Below are positions 1 through 6,968 of a stretch of DNA of 38,922 nucleotides, in pieces. Numbering within the stretch: the stretch's first letter is position 1; each line of letters starts with the position of its first letter. The stretch spans positions 1 to 38,922 of the forward strand of contig CANPYY010000021.1 in assembly GCA_947588675.1 (NCBI GenBank). Direction: 5' to 3'. The translations under genes and the position numbers were made by a program. Below the pieces are notes generated by a model. The model made no database searches, had not been told where the DNA came from, and worked only from the letters and a program-made list of their open reading frames with translations. This DNA comes from an uncultured Lachnospiraceae bacterium (GTDB lineage: Bacteria; Bacillota; Clostridia; Lachnospirales; Lachnospiraceae).

Positions 1-1161
1 ATAATAAAATATGAGGGAGATAATAGTACTTTTGTATGGAAACATCCTTGTGAAGATTTTAATTGTTTATCACAACTTATTGTTCACGAAAATCAAGAAG
101 CAGTATTTTTTATGAATGGCCAAGCATTAGATATGTTCGGACCAGGAAGATACACATTAAAAACACAAAACATTCCAATAATAGGAAAAGTGTTAAATTT
201 AGCAACGGGAGGATTAAGTCCATTTCATTGTGAAGTATATTTTATAAATAAAAGTGAGCAAATGTCTATAAAATGGGGAACTGATTCAAGAATACAATTT
301 ATAGAACCTACATATAAAATTCCTTTATCAATAGGTGCTTCTGGAGAAATGAGCTTACAGGTAAATGATAGCAAGAAATTATTAGTAAAACTTGTTGGAA
401 CAGATAATAATTTACCGCAAGAAATTCTGGTATCATATTTTAGAACTTTTTTAATGACAAGAGCAAAAACATATATCGCACAAATTATAAAATCAGAAAG
501 TATAAATATTTTTGAAATTGATGGGAAATTAACTCAATTTTCTGATGCAATAAAAGAACTATTGCTTCCAGATTTCGATGATTATGGAATTACTATAAAA
601 AAATTTATGGTTAATAGAGTAATGAAACCGGATGGAGATACGCAATATGAAAAATTCAAAGAATTACATTTCCGTCAATATGCTGATATTGCAGAAGCAA
701 AGATAAAACAACAAACAGATATAATAAATGCAGAAACAGAAGCGCAAAAAACGGTTATTGAGTCAAAAGCCAAAGCAACTAAGCGTTCACAAGAGGGATA
801 TACATATCAACAAGAGAGAGGATTTGATGTTGCTGAAAAAGTAGCAGAAAATGAAGCTGTTGGAGAGTTCAATAATATGGGAATAGGATTGGGAACAATG
901 GCAGGTGTAGGAGGAGCAGTAGGAGGTATGGTTGGAGGAATGATGAATGATGCGGTAAATTCTGCAACAAAATCTCAATCAAACAACCAGGAAACAATAA
1001 GTTTTTGTGAAAATTGTGGAGCAAAGCTTTATAATGGTGCCGAATATTGTGAAGAATGTGGAGCAAAAATAAAAAAGGAAAATAAAGTATGTGCTAATTG
1101 TGGATATAAATTTGAACATAACGGTAAATTTTGTCCAAAATGCGGAAAGAAAAGAGAGTGA
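1..1161 (+). CDS. SPFH-domain protein with C-terminal zinc ribbons, YdjI-like (5' end outside window)
   Basis: The frame is open from base 1, so the gene starts just upstream; the first visible residues (IIKYEGDNSTFVWKHP) match the usual N-terminus of this family, and only about 5-10 residues seem missing. The body looks like an SPFH (stomatin/prohibitin/flotillin) domain followed by a charged helical stretch rich in Ala, Glu and Lys, then a Gly/Met-rich segment (GGAVGGMVGGMM) and two zinc ribbons built from CxxC pairs (CENC, CEEC, CANC, CPKC). Members are often annotated 'virion core protein-like'; Bacillus YdjI belongs here and works with YdjG/YdjH and a PspA homologue in membrane stress. 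A role in a membrane-bound stress complex is inferred from that family and from the adjacent zinc-ribbon and membrane genes. The next gene starts within a few bases, so they are co-transcribed. Confidence 0.8.
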   Translation: MIKYEGDNSTFVWKHPCEDFNCLSQLIVHENQEAVFFMNGQALDMFGPGRYTLKTQNIPIIGKVLNLATGGLSPFHCEVYFINKSEQMSIKWGTDSRIQFIEPTYKIPLSIGASGEMSLQVNDSKKLLVKLVGTDNNLPQEILVSYFRTFLMTRAKTYIAQIIKSESINIFEIDGKLTQFSDAIKELLLPDFDDYGITIKKFMVNRVMKPDGDTQYEKFKELHFRQYADIAEAKIKQQTDIINAETEAQKTVIESKAKATKRSQEGYTYQQERGFDVAEKVAENEAVGEFNNMGIGLGTMAGVGGAVGGMVGGMMNDAVNSATKSQSNNQETISFCENCGAKLYNGAEYCEECGAKIKKENKVCANCGYKFEHNGKFCPKCGKKRE

Positions 1162-1166
1162 TTAAA

Positions 1167-1859
1167 ATGACAAAGACTTTTAAAACATATCTTATAATTT
1201 GGACCATTTGCTTTATTATATTTAATTTTATAACATTCTTTAGTTCTATACGAGTTGATGCTATAAATGAAAATTTTTGGACTGGCTATATATTTATAAT
1301 ATTTGCTTTTGCTGGACAATTGTTGTGTTCATATATAGCTTTTAAAGAAGAAAATATACGAAAAATGTTTTATAATATTTCACTTGTTTTAATAAGTTAC
1401 ATTAGCTTTATTACACTTTTTATTGCAGGAATGCTTTGTATGATAAACCATATATTACCTATGTCAATAGGAATAGCTATATGTATGATTATATCTGGAA
1501 TATTTGCTGTTTTAGTTATTATAACCTGCTTTGTAATTAAAGTAGTATCTGATATGGATAATGAAATAAAGTCTAAAACTTTTGCGATAGAATCGCTTAC
1601 AGCAAATGCAGAACATTTAATGCGGAAAGTAAATTCGACTGAAATGAGTGAGATATGTAAAAACGTATATGAAAGTTTTAGATATAGCAACACAATGAGT
1701 GGTAATGCTCTAAAAGATATTAACGAGCAAATTCAAAGAGAATTTACTTCATTTGAAAGTGCGGTAAATGAAAATGATAGAGAAATGGCTGATAATATTT
1801 CAAAAGGACTGATATCACTTATAAATAAAAGAAATTTACAATGTAAATTGATAAAATAA
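1167..1859 (+). CDS. Four-TM membrane protein of unknown function
   Basis: This 230-residue protein is not recognised as a named family. About the first 130 residues hold four strongly hydrophobic segments, the first being YLIIWTICFIIFNFITF. The remaining 95 residues are hydrophilic, helical and probably cytoplasmic. The ATG at 1167 lies 5 bases after the upstream stop; a GTG at 1158 overlaps that stop (GTGA) and is an equally possible start, and the frame is open further upstream inside the SPFH gene. The tight spacing indicates translational coupling with the SPFH gene and suggests a membrane partner of it (inference). The DNA is very AT-rich, like its neighbours. Confidence 0.6.
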   Translation: MTKTFKTYLIIWTICFIIFNFITFFSSIRVDAINENFWTGYIFIIFAFAGQLLCSYIAFKEENIRKMFYNISLVLISYISFITLFIAGMLCMINHILPMSIGIAICMIISGIFAVLVIITCFVIKVVSDMDNEIKSKTFAIESLTANAEHLMRKVNSTEMSEICKNVYESFRYSNTMSGNALKDINEQIQREFTSFESAVNENDREMADNISKGLISLINKRNLQCKLIK

Positions 1860-1962
1860 TTTTTTAAATGGAATTTATATTTATAATAGGGATATGGTAT
1901 TAAATCATAGATATTTATTCCATTGAAAATAAATATTTTAAAATAAAGGAGAGAAGTTTAGC

Positions 1963-3450
1963 ATGGAAACAACTAACAACAAGTCTGTTATTTGCTCAAA
2001 TTGTGGTGGACAAATTGATGTAAATACATTACAAGAAAATGTGGAATGTCCATTTTGTGGAACAAAGTATTCTGTGTCTGATTTGTTAAATGAAAGTGAT
2101 GCTGTAAGAATTGAAAAAATTAAAACAAATGCACAACAAAAAATGGAACAAGAAAAATTAAAAAATGAAATGGAACAAAACAAAAATCAAGAAGAAAAAG
2201 AGGAAGCTGCAAAATTTAAAAAAAGTATATTTTCTAAAGTTATATTAGTACTTTTTGCTTTTTCTGTATTATGTTTTTTTATTAAAGATGGATTTTTTAC
2301 CAAAGCTTTATTACTTATTCAAGCAGTATTATTGATTGTTTCCTGGTTAATGGGCTCAAAAATAATAAAATCGCCAATAAAGGGATTACATACTATTTTT
2401 GCTATCATTGCTTTTGTGCTAATAGTACCAATTATTAGTTCAGGTGATGGAAGTTTATCGCCTGAATATGAAAAAATTGTATGGAATGATATAGCAATGC
2501 ACGATATATTACCAGAGCCAAATAGTAATAAAGGAGATGTTGTTACTAATAATGAAGAACATTTAAGTATTGATATTGGTAAATCTTCAAGAGAAGATTA
2601 TAGTAAATATATAGAAGAATGCAAAGAAAAAGGATTTAATGTAGAATCAAAAAAAGATACAGACCTTTATGATGCATTTAATGCCGAGGGTTATCAATTA
2701 AGAGTAAATTATATTGATTATAATAAAGAGTACAACATATCTTTAGATGCACCAATAGAAATGAAAGAAAATGCTTGGGTTAGTACGCCTCTTTCAAAAT
2801 TAGTTCCGGAGCCAACATCAAAAATAGGAAAAGTAACTGAAAATAGTGAAAAATATTTTACATATTGTGCAGGAAAAACATCAAAAGATGAGTTTTCATT
2901 ATATGCTAATTCTATTCTTAATGCAGGATTTTCTAATGATTATCAGAGTGAAGATGACTATTTTTATGGAGAAAATGCTGAGGGATATAAAGTTGATGTC
3001 AGATATAAAGGAAATAATGTTATGGAAATTAGTTTAACAGCACCAGATAATTCAACAACATCGACAGAAACTCAACTGGAAACGATAGCGCCTACTGAAA
3101 CTCAATCGGAAACAATAGCACCTGCTGAAACTCAACCGGACACGACAAAACCTCCAAAGGATAATTCTAGTAATAAATCATCTAACAATGATGGAATTAG
3201 ACAAGATTTTAAAAATGCAATGGATAGTTATGAGGCATATATGAACGAATATATTGAATTTATGAAAAAATATAACTCAAATAGTACAGACCTTTCATTG
3301 ATGAGTGAGTATGCTACAGTAATGAAAAAATATGCAAAACAAGTTAATGCTTTTGAAAAATGGGAAAGTGAAGACTTAAATAATGCAGAAATGAATTATT
3401 ATATTGAAGTTCAAGCAAGAGTTAGTAAAAAATTATTAGAAGTACAATAA
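1963..3450 (+). CDS. Zinc-ribbon membrane protein with duplicated domain and DUF6591-type C-terminus
   Basis: This 495-residue protein starts with a zinc ribbon (CSNCGG...CPFCGT, residues about 11-35), followed by a Lys/Glu/Gln-rich coiled coil (about 45-85) and hydrophobic segments (about 90-165). Two copies of an approximately 95-residue domain follow; each opens with an L(V/-)PEP(N/T)S motif and contains an (N)AEGY strand. Next is a Thr/Glu/Pro-rich linker with three decapeptide repeats (TETQxETIAP). The C-terminal helical region (DFKNAMDSYEAYMNEY and onward) resembles DUF6591. The RBS AAGGAG precedes the ATG closely. The architecture of zinc ribbon, membrane anchor and outward repeat domains recalls the Bacillus YdjG type. 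It lies 100 bases after the four-TM gene and 31 before the next. Function is inferred only: sensor or scaffold of an envelope-stress complex. Confidence 0.7.
   Translation: METTNNKSVICSNCGGQIDVNTLQENVECPFCGTKYSVSDLLNESDAVRIEKIKTNAQQKMEQEKLKNEMEQNKNQEEKEEAAKFKKSIFSKVILVLFAFSVLCFFIKDGFFTKALLLIQAVLLIVSWLMGSKIIKSPIKGLHTIFAIIAFVLIVPIISSGDGSLSPEYEKIVWNDIAMHDILPEPNSNKGDVVTNNEEHLSIDIGKSSREDYSKYIEECKEKGFNVESKKDTDLYDAFNAEGYQLRVNYIDYNKEYNISLDAPIEMKENAWVSTPLSKLVPEPTSKIGKVTENSEKYFTYCAGKTSKDEFSLYANSILNAGFSNDYQSEDDYFYGENAEGYKVDVRYKGNNVMEISLTAPDNSTTSTETQLETIAPTETQSETIAPAETQPDTTKPPKDNSSNKSSNNDGIRQDFKNAMDSYEAYMNEYIEFMKKYNSNSTDLSLMSEYATVMKKYAKQVNAFEKWESEDLNNAEMNYYIEVQARVSKKLLEVQ
3067..3156 (+). repeat. Three tandem 30-bp coding repeats (TETQ-type linker)
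   Basis: Three imperfect 30-base units follow one another in frame and each begins GAAACTCAA. They encode a Thr/Glu/Pro-rich linker between the duplicated domain and the helical C-terminus of the zinc-ribbon protein. The length is a multiple of three, so unit gain or loss would change linker length without breaking the frame. Confidence 0.8.
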
Positions 3451-3481
3451 ACTAAATTAAAATATAAATAAGGAGAAAAAA

Positions 3482-4048
3482 ATGAATAAAAAACCAAATA
3501 TTTTTAGGATTATAATAGTATTAGCTTGTTTATTATCATTCGTAGGACTATTATTACCTTATGAATCAGCAACAAAAGAATATAAAGAAGAACTACAAAA
3601 AAATCCGGAGCAAATAAATGTTGCAGGAACAGAATTAACTAATAAAGATGCAATAAATATTTCAATTATAGAAAACTTTAAAGTTTATTTTGCTGCTTTA
3701 GATAGTTTAAAAAATAGCGAACTTAATGATACAGGCTTAGGTGGCGCAGTAATAGAGGGAGAATTAATATTTAATATAGTATTGATAGTAATATTGATTG
3801 CGTCAAGTGTATTAGTTTTGTTGTTTGCTATATTTAATAGACGAGTTTTAAGTATAATATTTAGTTTATTATTGTTAGGAAGTTCATTGCTTATGAATGG
3901 CGATATTGTTGCTCGTGGTGTAGTACCATCAAGTAAATATGCAATTGGTATTTCATATTATCTTTATCCAGTAATGGCAATTATAATGATAGTTTCTACT
4001 ATTGTATTGATAATAAAAGAGAAGAAGACAATTAACCAACAATTATAA
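3482..4048 (+). CDS. Small membrane protein, unknown function
   Basis: This 188-residue protein has an N-terminal hydrophobic segment (residues about 8-25), an outside-type hydrophilic loop of about 75 residues rich in Lys, Asn and Glu, and three more hydrophobic segments towards the C-terminus, the last followed by a KEKK tail. Its RBS (AGGAG) lies 7 bases before the ATG, and the gene follows the zinc-ribbon gene by 31 bases, so it closes the same transcript; a terminator begins 7 bases after its stop. No named family is recognised. The context makes it an accessory membrane component of the SPFH/zinc-ribbon block (inference). Confidence 0.65.
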   Translation: MNKKPNIFRIIIVLACLLSFVGLLLPYESATKEYKEELQKNPEQINVAGTELTNKDAINISIIENFKVYFAALDSLKNSELNDTGLGGAVIEGELIFNIVLIVILIASSVLVLLFAIFNRRVLSIIFSLLLLGSSLLMNGDIVARGVVPSSKYAIGISYYLYPVMAIIMIVSTIVLIIKEKKTINQQL

Positions 4049-4054
4049 AAATGT

Positions 4055-4098
4055 AATGGAGGTTTCTTAACTATAAGACACCTCCATTTACTTTTCTG
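4055..4098 (+). terminator. Intrinsic terminator of the SPFH/zinc-ribbon block
   Basis: Arms at 4055-4069 and 4074-4088 pair over 15 positions with one mismatch around a four-base loop, and a T-rich tail (TACTTTTCT) follows. It also marks the visible switch from very AT-rich DNA to more balanced DNA. Confidence 0.85.
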
Positions 4099-4106
4099 CT
4101 TATTTC

Positions 4107-4159
4107 AAGTTTGAGGAGGGTCATGACAGCAGATTGAGTTTATCATCCTTTTGCAGATG
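4107..4159 (+). pseudogene. Chimeric scar: end of a vWA gene joined to a Fic motif
   Basis: Bases 4111-4140 match 6905-6934, the last codons and stop region of the downstream vWA gene, at 28 of 30 positions. Bases 4134-4159 then match 7261-7287, the part of the Fic gene that encodes the HPFADG core, at 25 of 27 aligned positions with one single-base gap. In the intact locus these segments are 333 bp apart, and both carry TTGAGTT at the join. The scar therefore looks like a decayed second copy of the vWA-Fic region that lost its middle by recombination at a 7-base repeat. It encodes nothing useful now. The rest of 4163-4406 holds no convincing gene, only an open frame continuous with the next gene. 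Confidence 0.7.
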
Positions 4160-4406
4160 ATGATGTTATAATAAGGACAAAGTTAGAGAAACCCAATAAA
4201 ATCAAAGGAGGGTTAGCACTAAGTGAGTCCTTATTTTTTTATCATTTGGGGTTAAGAAGAAGAACAGCGCTGAACAAATTCAAAATCTACATTATGAAAG
4301 TCAGATATGGTCGAGTGTATATAGTCGGGCAATGGTTATTATTGATGCTTGTACCCTGTCTTATATGTGTGTTACAATATATTCAATACTACCGGGAGGA
4401 AATGCT

Positions 4407-4925
4407 ATGGAAATTGCACTGGATAAAAACGGCAATAAGATTGTTGTTTTGCCTGATATAATCTTTTATAATAAACAGAATATTGACTGTAATGAGGTGG
4501 AGAAGTATCTGGAACGTTTTGTCGGAGAACTTGTGGAAATAGCAGAGACTGGCGACATTATTTATCTGGGAAAAGATTTCCCGGATGAATATGCCGGTTC
4601 AAAATATACTAGGAAGACGAAAGAAGGCAGGGCAAAAGCGAAAGCTAATGCGGCGCAGGGTATCCGTGAGATGGTGGAGATTGCCTCAGATAAAGGATTC
4701 AGGGAAAACCAGAAAGAAAAACATTCCGGTGATGCAGCAAATGGCTGGTATTACTATAAAACAAGGTTTGCCATGCCGGTTTATAATAATGACGTGAAAA
4801 CGGAAAATTATAATATTTATTCTGGCTGCCTGGTGGTAAATTGTACGGGAAAAGGAAAGATGCACCTGTATGATTTGGTGGATATAAAAAAAGAAGCGAG
4901 TAACCCACTCAGGACTATCAAGTAG
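4407..4925 (+). CDS. Phage/plasmid-type protein, possible polyvalent-protein C-terminal domain
   Basis: The ATG at 4407 has a strong RBS (GGGAGGA, 6 bases upstream), giving 172 residues. The protein resembles, from memory, a domain common in Lachnospiraceae mobile elements, often at the C-terminus of large polyvalent proteins, with a segment like GKDFPDEYAGSKYT, an AKAKANAAQGI helix, a KHSGDAANGWYYYKTRFAMP core and a final LYDLVDIKKE strand. Some such domains are thought to be nuclease- or toxin-like, but no catalytic set can be claimed here. The reading frame is open upstream to 4227 with protein-like sequence (SAEQIQNL, ESQIWSSVYSRAM), so this may be the surviving end of a longer gene. It lies between the vWA/Fic scar and the macro gene, in an accessory patch. 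Confidence 0.55.
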   Translation: MEIALDKNGNKIVVLPDIIFYNKQNIDCNEVEKYLERFVGELVEIAETGDIIYLGKDFPDEYAGSKYTRKTKEGRAKAKANAAQGIREMVEIASDKGFRENQKEKHSGDAANGWYYYKTRFAMPVYNNDVKTENYNIYSGCLVVNCTGKGKMHLYDLVDIKKEASNPLRTIK

Positions 4926-5009
4926 TCAAGTGGTACAAAACCGCCTCTCTTTAATTAAAAGAATACCACCAGACAGAAGAAATGTCAATCTGTATAGGTG
5001 TAAATGATA

Positions 5010-5048
5010 GTGTACAAAATTGATTAACATGTCGGTATATGATATAAT
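5010..5048 (+). promoter_or_regulatory. Promoter of the macro-domain gene with upstream GTGTAC motif
   Basis: TTGATT at 5020-5025, a 17-base spacer, and TATAAT at 5043-5048 form a good sigma-A type promoter, with a start expected near 5055. The 16 bases at 5010-5025 (GTGTACAAAATTGATT) recur with two changes at 6145-6160 ahead of the vWA gene, suggesting shared control. Confidence 0.7.
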
Positions 5049-5077
5049 TTATTCAAAGGATAAAAGGAGATAACAAT

Positions 5078-6136
5078 ATGCCTATAAAAATTGTCAGAAA
5101 CGATATAACTAAAATGGAATGTGATGCTATAGTTAATGCCGCTAATTCCTCTCTCTTGGGAGGCGGAGGCGTTGACGGAGCTATACATAAAGCTGCCGGA
5201 AAGAAGCTGTTTTTTGAATGTATGAAACTTGGTGGTTGTAAGGTCGGACAGGCAAAACTTACAAAGGCTTATAACCTGCCGGCCAAGTTCATAATACATA
5301 CGGTAGGTCCGAAATGGAAAGGCGGACAAAACGGCGAAAGGGAGCTTTTGGAAAGCTGTTATAGAGAGTCTTTAAAGATTGCCGTGGATAAAAATTGTGA
5401 ATCCATTGCATTTCCGCTTATTTCAAGCGGGGTATACGGTTATCCGAAAGACCAGGCGTTAAAAGTTGCCATTGATGCCATAGCATCATTTCTGCTTGAA
5501 CATGATATTCTTGTTTATATTGTGGTATTTGGTAAGTCCGCATTTAAGATCAGTGGAAAGCTGTTTGCTGATATCGTTTCATATATTGATGATAAGTATG
5601 TTGATGCCAATTTCGTATATAGAAATACAGTAGCGGATGATAGCGGAGAAAGCACGGTGCTTGCAGAAACAGCATTACTTGCAGAAAAAAAACTACCTGT
5701 GGCTGATATACCGGATGACTGTGAATTAAGGCATGAGGTTTTTCAGTCTGCGATGGAGCCAAAACCGGTATCACTTGAAGATATGGTAAGGCAGATGGAT
5801 GAAAGTTTTTCGCAGATGCTTTTACGTAAGATAGATGAAAAAGGTATGACGGATGCTGAATGTTATAAAAAGGCAAACATCGACAGAAAACTGTTTTCCA
5901 AGATCAGAAATGATGTGAATTATCGTCCGGGTAAGACGACAGCGTTAGCATTTGCTATTGCGCTTGAACTGAGTCTTGAGGAAACTAAAGATATGCTGAT
6001 GAAAGCAGGTTTTGCTCTTTCGCACAGCAGCAAATTTGATATTATAATAGAATATTTTATCACAAACGGGAACTACAATATATTTGAAATAAATGAGGCC
6101 CTGTTTGCATTCGACCAAAGACTTCTGGGAGTTTAA
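5078..6136 (+). CDS. Macro-domain protein (ADP-ribose binding or hydrolysing) with helical C-terminal domain
   Basis: Residues 1-175 form a macro domain of the MacroD/YmdB type: NAANSSLLGGGGVDGAIHKA (residues 20-39) is the ADP-ribose loop with the expected Asn and Asp, and SSGVYGYP (116-123) is the second binding loop. Such domains bind ADP-ribose and many remove it from proteins or from O-acetyl-ADP-ribose. A variable Glu/Ala-rich linker follows. Residues about 245-352 form a helical domain (DAECYKKANIDRKLFSKIR, then SLEETKDMLMKAGFALS) that resembles an XRE-like helix-turn-helix and is known fused to macro domains in Clostridia. The ATG follows an AAAAGGAGA RBS by 7 bases. The protein is probably cytoplasmic. 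Its neighbours (vWA, Fic) suggest nucleotide-based stress or defence (inference). Confidence 0.85.
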   Translation: MPIKIVRNDITKMECDAIVNAANSSLLGGGGVDGAIHKAAGKKLFFECMKLGGCKVGQAKLTKAYNLPAKFIIHTVGPKWKGGQNGERELLESCYRESLKIAVDKNCESIAFPLISSGVYGYPKDQALKVAIDAIASFLLEHDILVYIVVFGKSAFKISGKLFADIVSYIDDKYVDANFVYRNTVADDSGESTVLAETALLAEKKLPVADIPDDCELRHEVFQSAMEPKPVSLEDMVRQMDESFSQMLLRKIDEKGMTDAECYKKANIDRKLFSKIRNDVNYRPGKTTALAFAIALELSLEETKDMLMKAGFALSHSSKFDIIIEYFITNGNYNIFEINEALFAFDQRLLGV

Positions 6137-6144
6137 GCATAATT

Positions 6145-6183
6145 GTGTACTGAATTGATTGTAATATTTGTATTAAGTAAATT
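6145..6183 (+). promoter_or_regulatory. Candidate promoter of the vWA gene, sharing the GTGTAC motif
   Basis: GTGTACTGAATTGATT at 6145-6160 matches 5010-5025 at 14 of 16 positions. TTGATT (6155-6160) lies 17 bases before TAAATT (6178-6183), a weak -10. A second TATAAT sits at 6228-6233 inside the hairpin but has no -35 at normal spacing. Confidence 0.45.
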
Positions 6184-6221
6184 AAAAATGTCGCTTACAA
6201 TGTGACCATATATTTAATAAG

Positions 6222-6274
6222 GCCTCCTATAATATGCTTACAGGGTTAGAAAACCTAAGTATATTATTGGAGGC
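6222..6274 (+). promoter_or_regulatory. Leader hairpin that masks the RBS of the vWA gene
   Basis: A 19-base arm (6222-6240) pairs with 6256-6274 at 17 of 19 positions, and an inner GGTT/AACC stem (6244-6247 with 6252-6255) closes around AGAA. The right arm contains the only RBS of the gene (TTGGAGG, ATG at 6283) and the left arm contains CCTCC, its exact complement. In RNA this would hide the ribosome site, so translation probably needs unfolding by a factor, by heat or by a second structure. It could instead be an operator dyad in DNA. Confidence 0.65.
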
Positions 6275-6282
6275 AAATTAAA

Positions 6283-6936
6283 ATGAAGGTAAATAACAAT
6301 ATTACGGAACTGGTATTTATTCTTGACCGCAGCGGTTCAATGTATGGGCTTGAGAATGATACGATAGGCGGATTTAACGCCATGATTGGAAAGCAGAAAA
6401 AAGAGACGGGTGAAGCGTATGTTTCTACTGTGCTTTTTGACAATGTGAGCGAGGTTTTGCATGACCGTATTAAGCTGAAAGACATACAGGAGATGACGGC
6501 CAAAGATTATACGGTAAGAGGATGTACGGCTCTTATAGATGCAATCGGCGGAGCAATTCATCATATTAGGAACATATATAAGTATGCAAGACCGGAGGAT
6601 GTTCCGGCGCATACGATGTTTATCATTATTACTGATGGAATGGAAAATGCCAGTGTACATTACAGTAGTGATGAAGTGAAAAAAATGATTGAAATTCAAA
6701 AAGAAAAACACGGCTGGGAATTTCTTTTTATTGGCGCTAATATTGATGCAGTAGAAACTGCAAAACATTTTGGCATTACTAAAAATCGTACGGTTAATTA
6801 TTGTGCGGACAGTCAGGGGACGCAACTGGTATATGATACGATTTCTGAACCAATCAGTGCAATGCGTACCAATAAAGGCATTGATGAAGATTGGGGAAAG
6901 AAGATTGAGGAAGATCATGACAGCAGATTGAGTTGA
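6283..6936 (+). CDS. von Willebrand factor A (vWA) domain protein with intact MIDAS
   Basis: This 217-residue protein consists almost entirely of one vWA domain. The metal-ion-dependent adhesion site is complete: DRSGS at residues 15-19, Thr82 in GCTALID, and Asp118 in ITDGMENAS. There is no signal peptide or membrane segment, so it acts in the cytoplasm, where such small vWA proteins usually serve as metal-dependent protein-binding partners. Cytoplasmic vWA proteins occur next to tellurite-resistance-like, AAA+ and defence genes; here the neighbours are a macro and a Fic gene. The start is fixed by the RBS TTGGAGG, which lies in a strong hairpin. The last 30 bases recur in the scar at 4111-4140. 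Confidence 0.85.
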   Translation: MKVNNNITELVFILDRSGSMYGLENDTIGGFNAMIGKQKKETGEAYVSTVLFDNVSEVLHDRIKLKDIQEMTAKDYTVRGCTALIDAIGGAIHHIRNIYKYARPEDVPAHTMFIIITDGMENASVHYSSDEVKKMIEIQKEKHGWEFLFIGANIDAVETAKHFGITKNRTVNYCADSQGTQLVYDTISEPISAMRTNKGIDEDWGKKIEEDHDSRLS

Positions 6937-6968
6937 TATATTAATTAAAAAAGCTTATACTGGGTCCG

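Noticed and set aside
3067-3156. Regular 30-bp repeats considered as a small CRISPR array
   Set aside because: The units are contiguous without spacers and encode an in-frame Thr/Glu/Pro linker.
4246-4461. 71-residue hydrophobic reading frame upstream of the phage-type gene
   Set aside because: It has no RBS, overlaps the better-supported frame in another phase, and its composition looks like a shadow of the protein-like frame from 4227.
4930-4969. GTGGTA/TACCAC inverted repeat after the phage-type gene, considered as a terminator
   Set aside because: The stem is only 6 bp with a 28-base loop and no T tract.
5000-5025. Possible insertion-sequence end (GTGTACAAAATTG-like)
   Set aside because: No matching inverted end, target duplication or transposase was found; the bases are better explained as a promoter motif shared with 6145-6160.
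6228-6233. TATAAT in the vWA leader as the main promoter
   Set aside because: No acceptable -35 at 16-18 bases and no extended -10; it lies in the hairpin arm, so it remains only a minor possibility.
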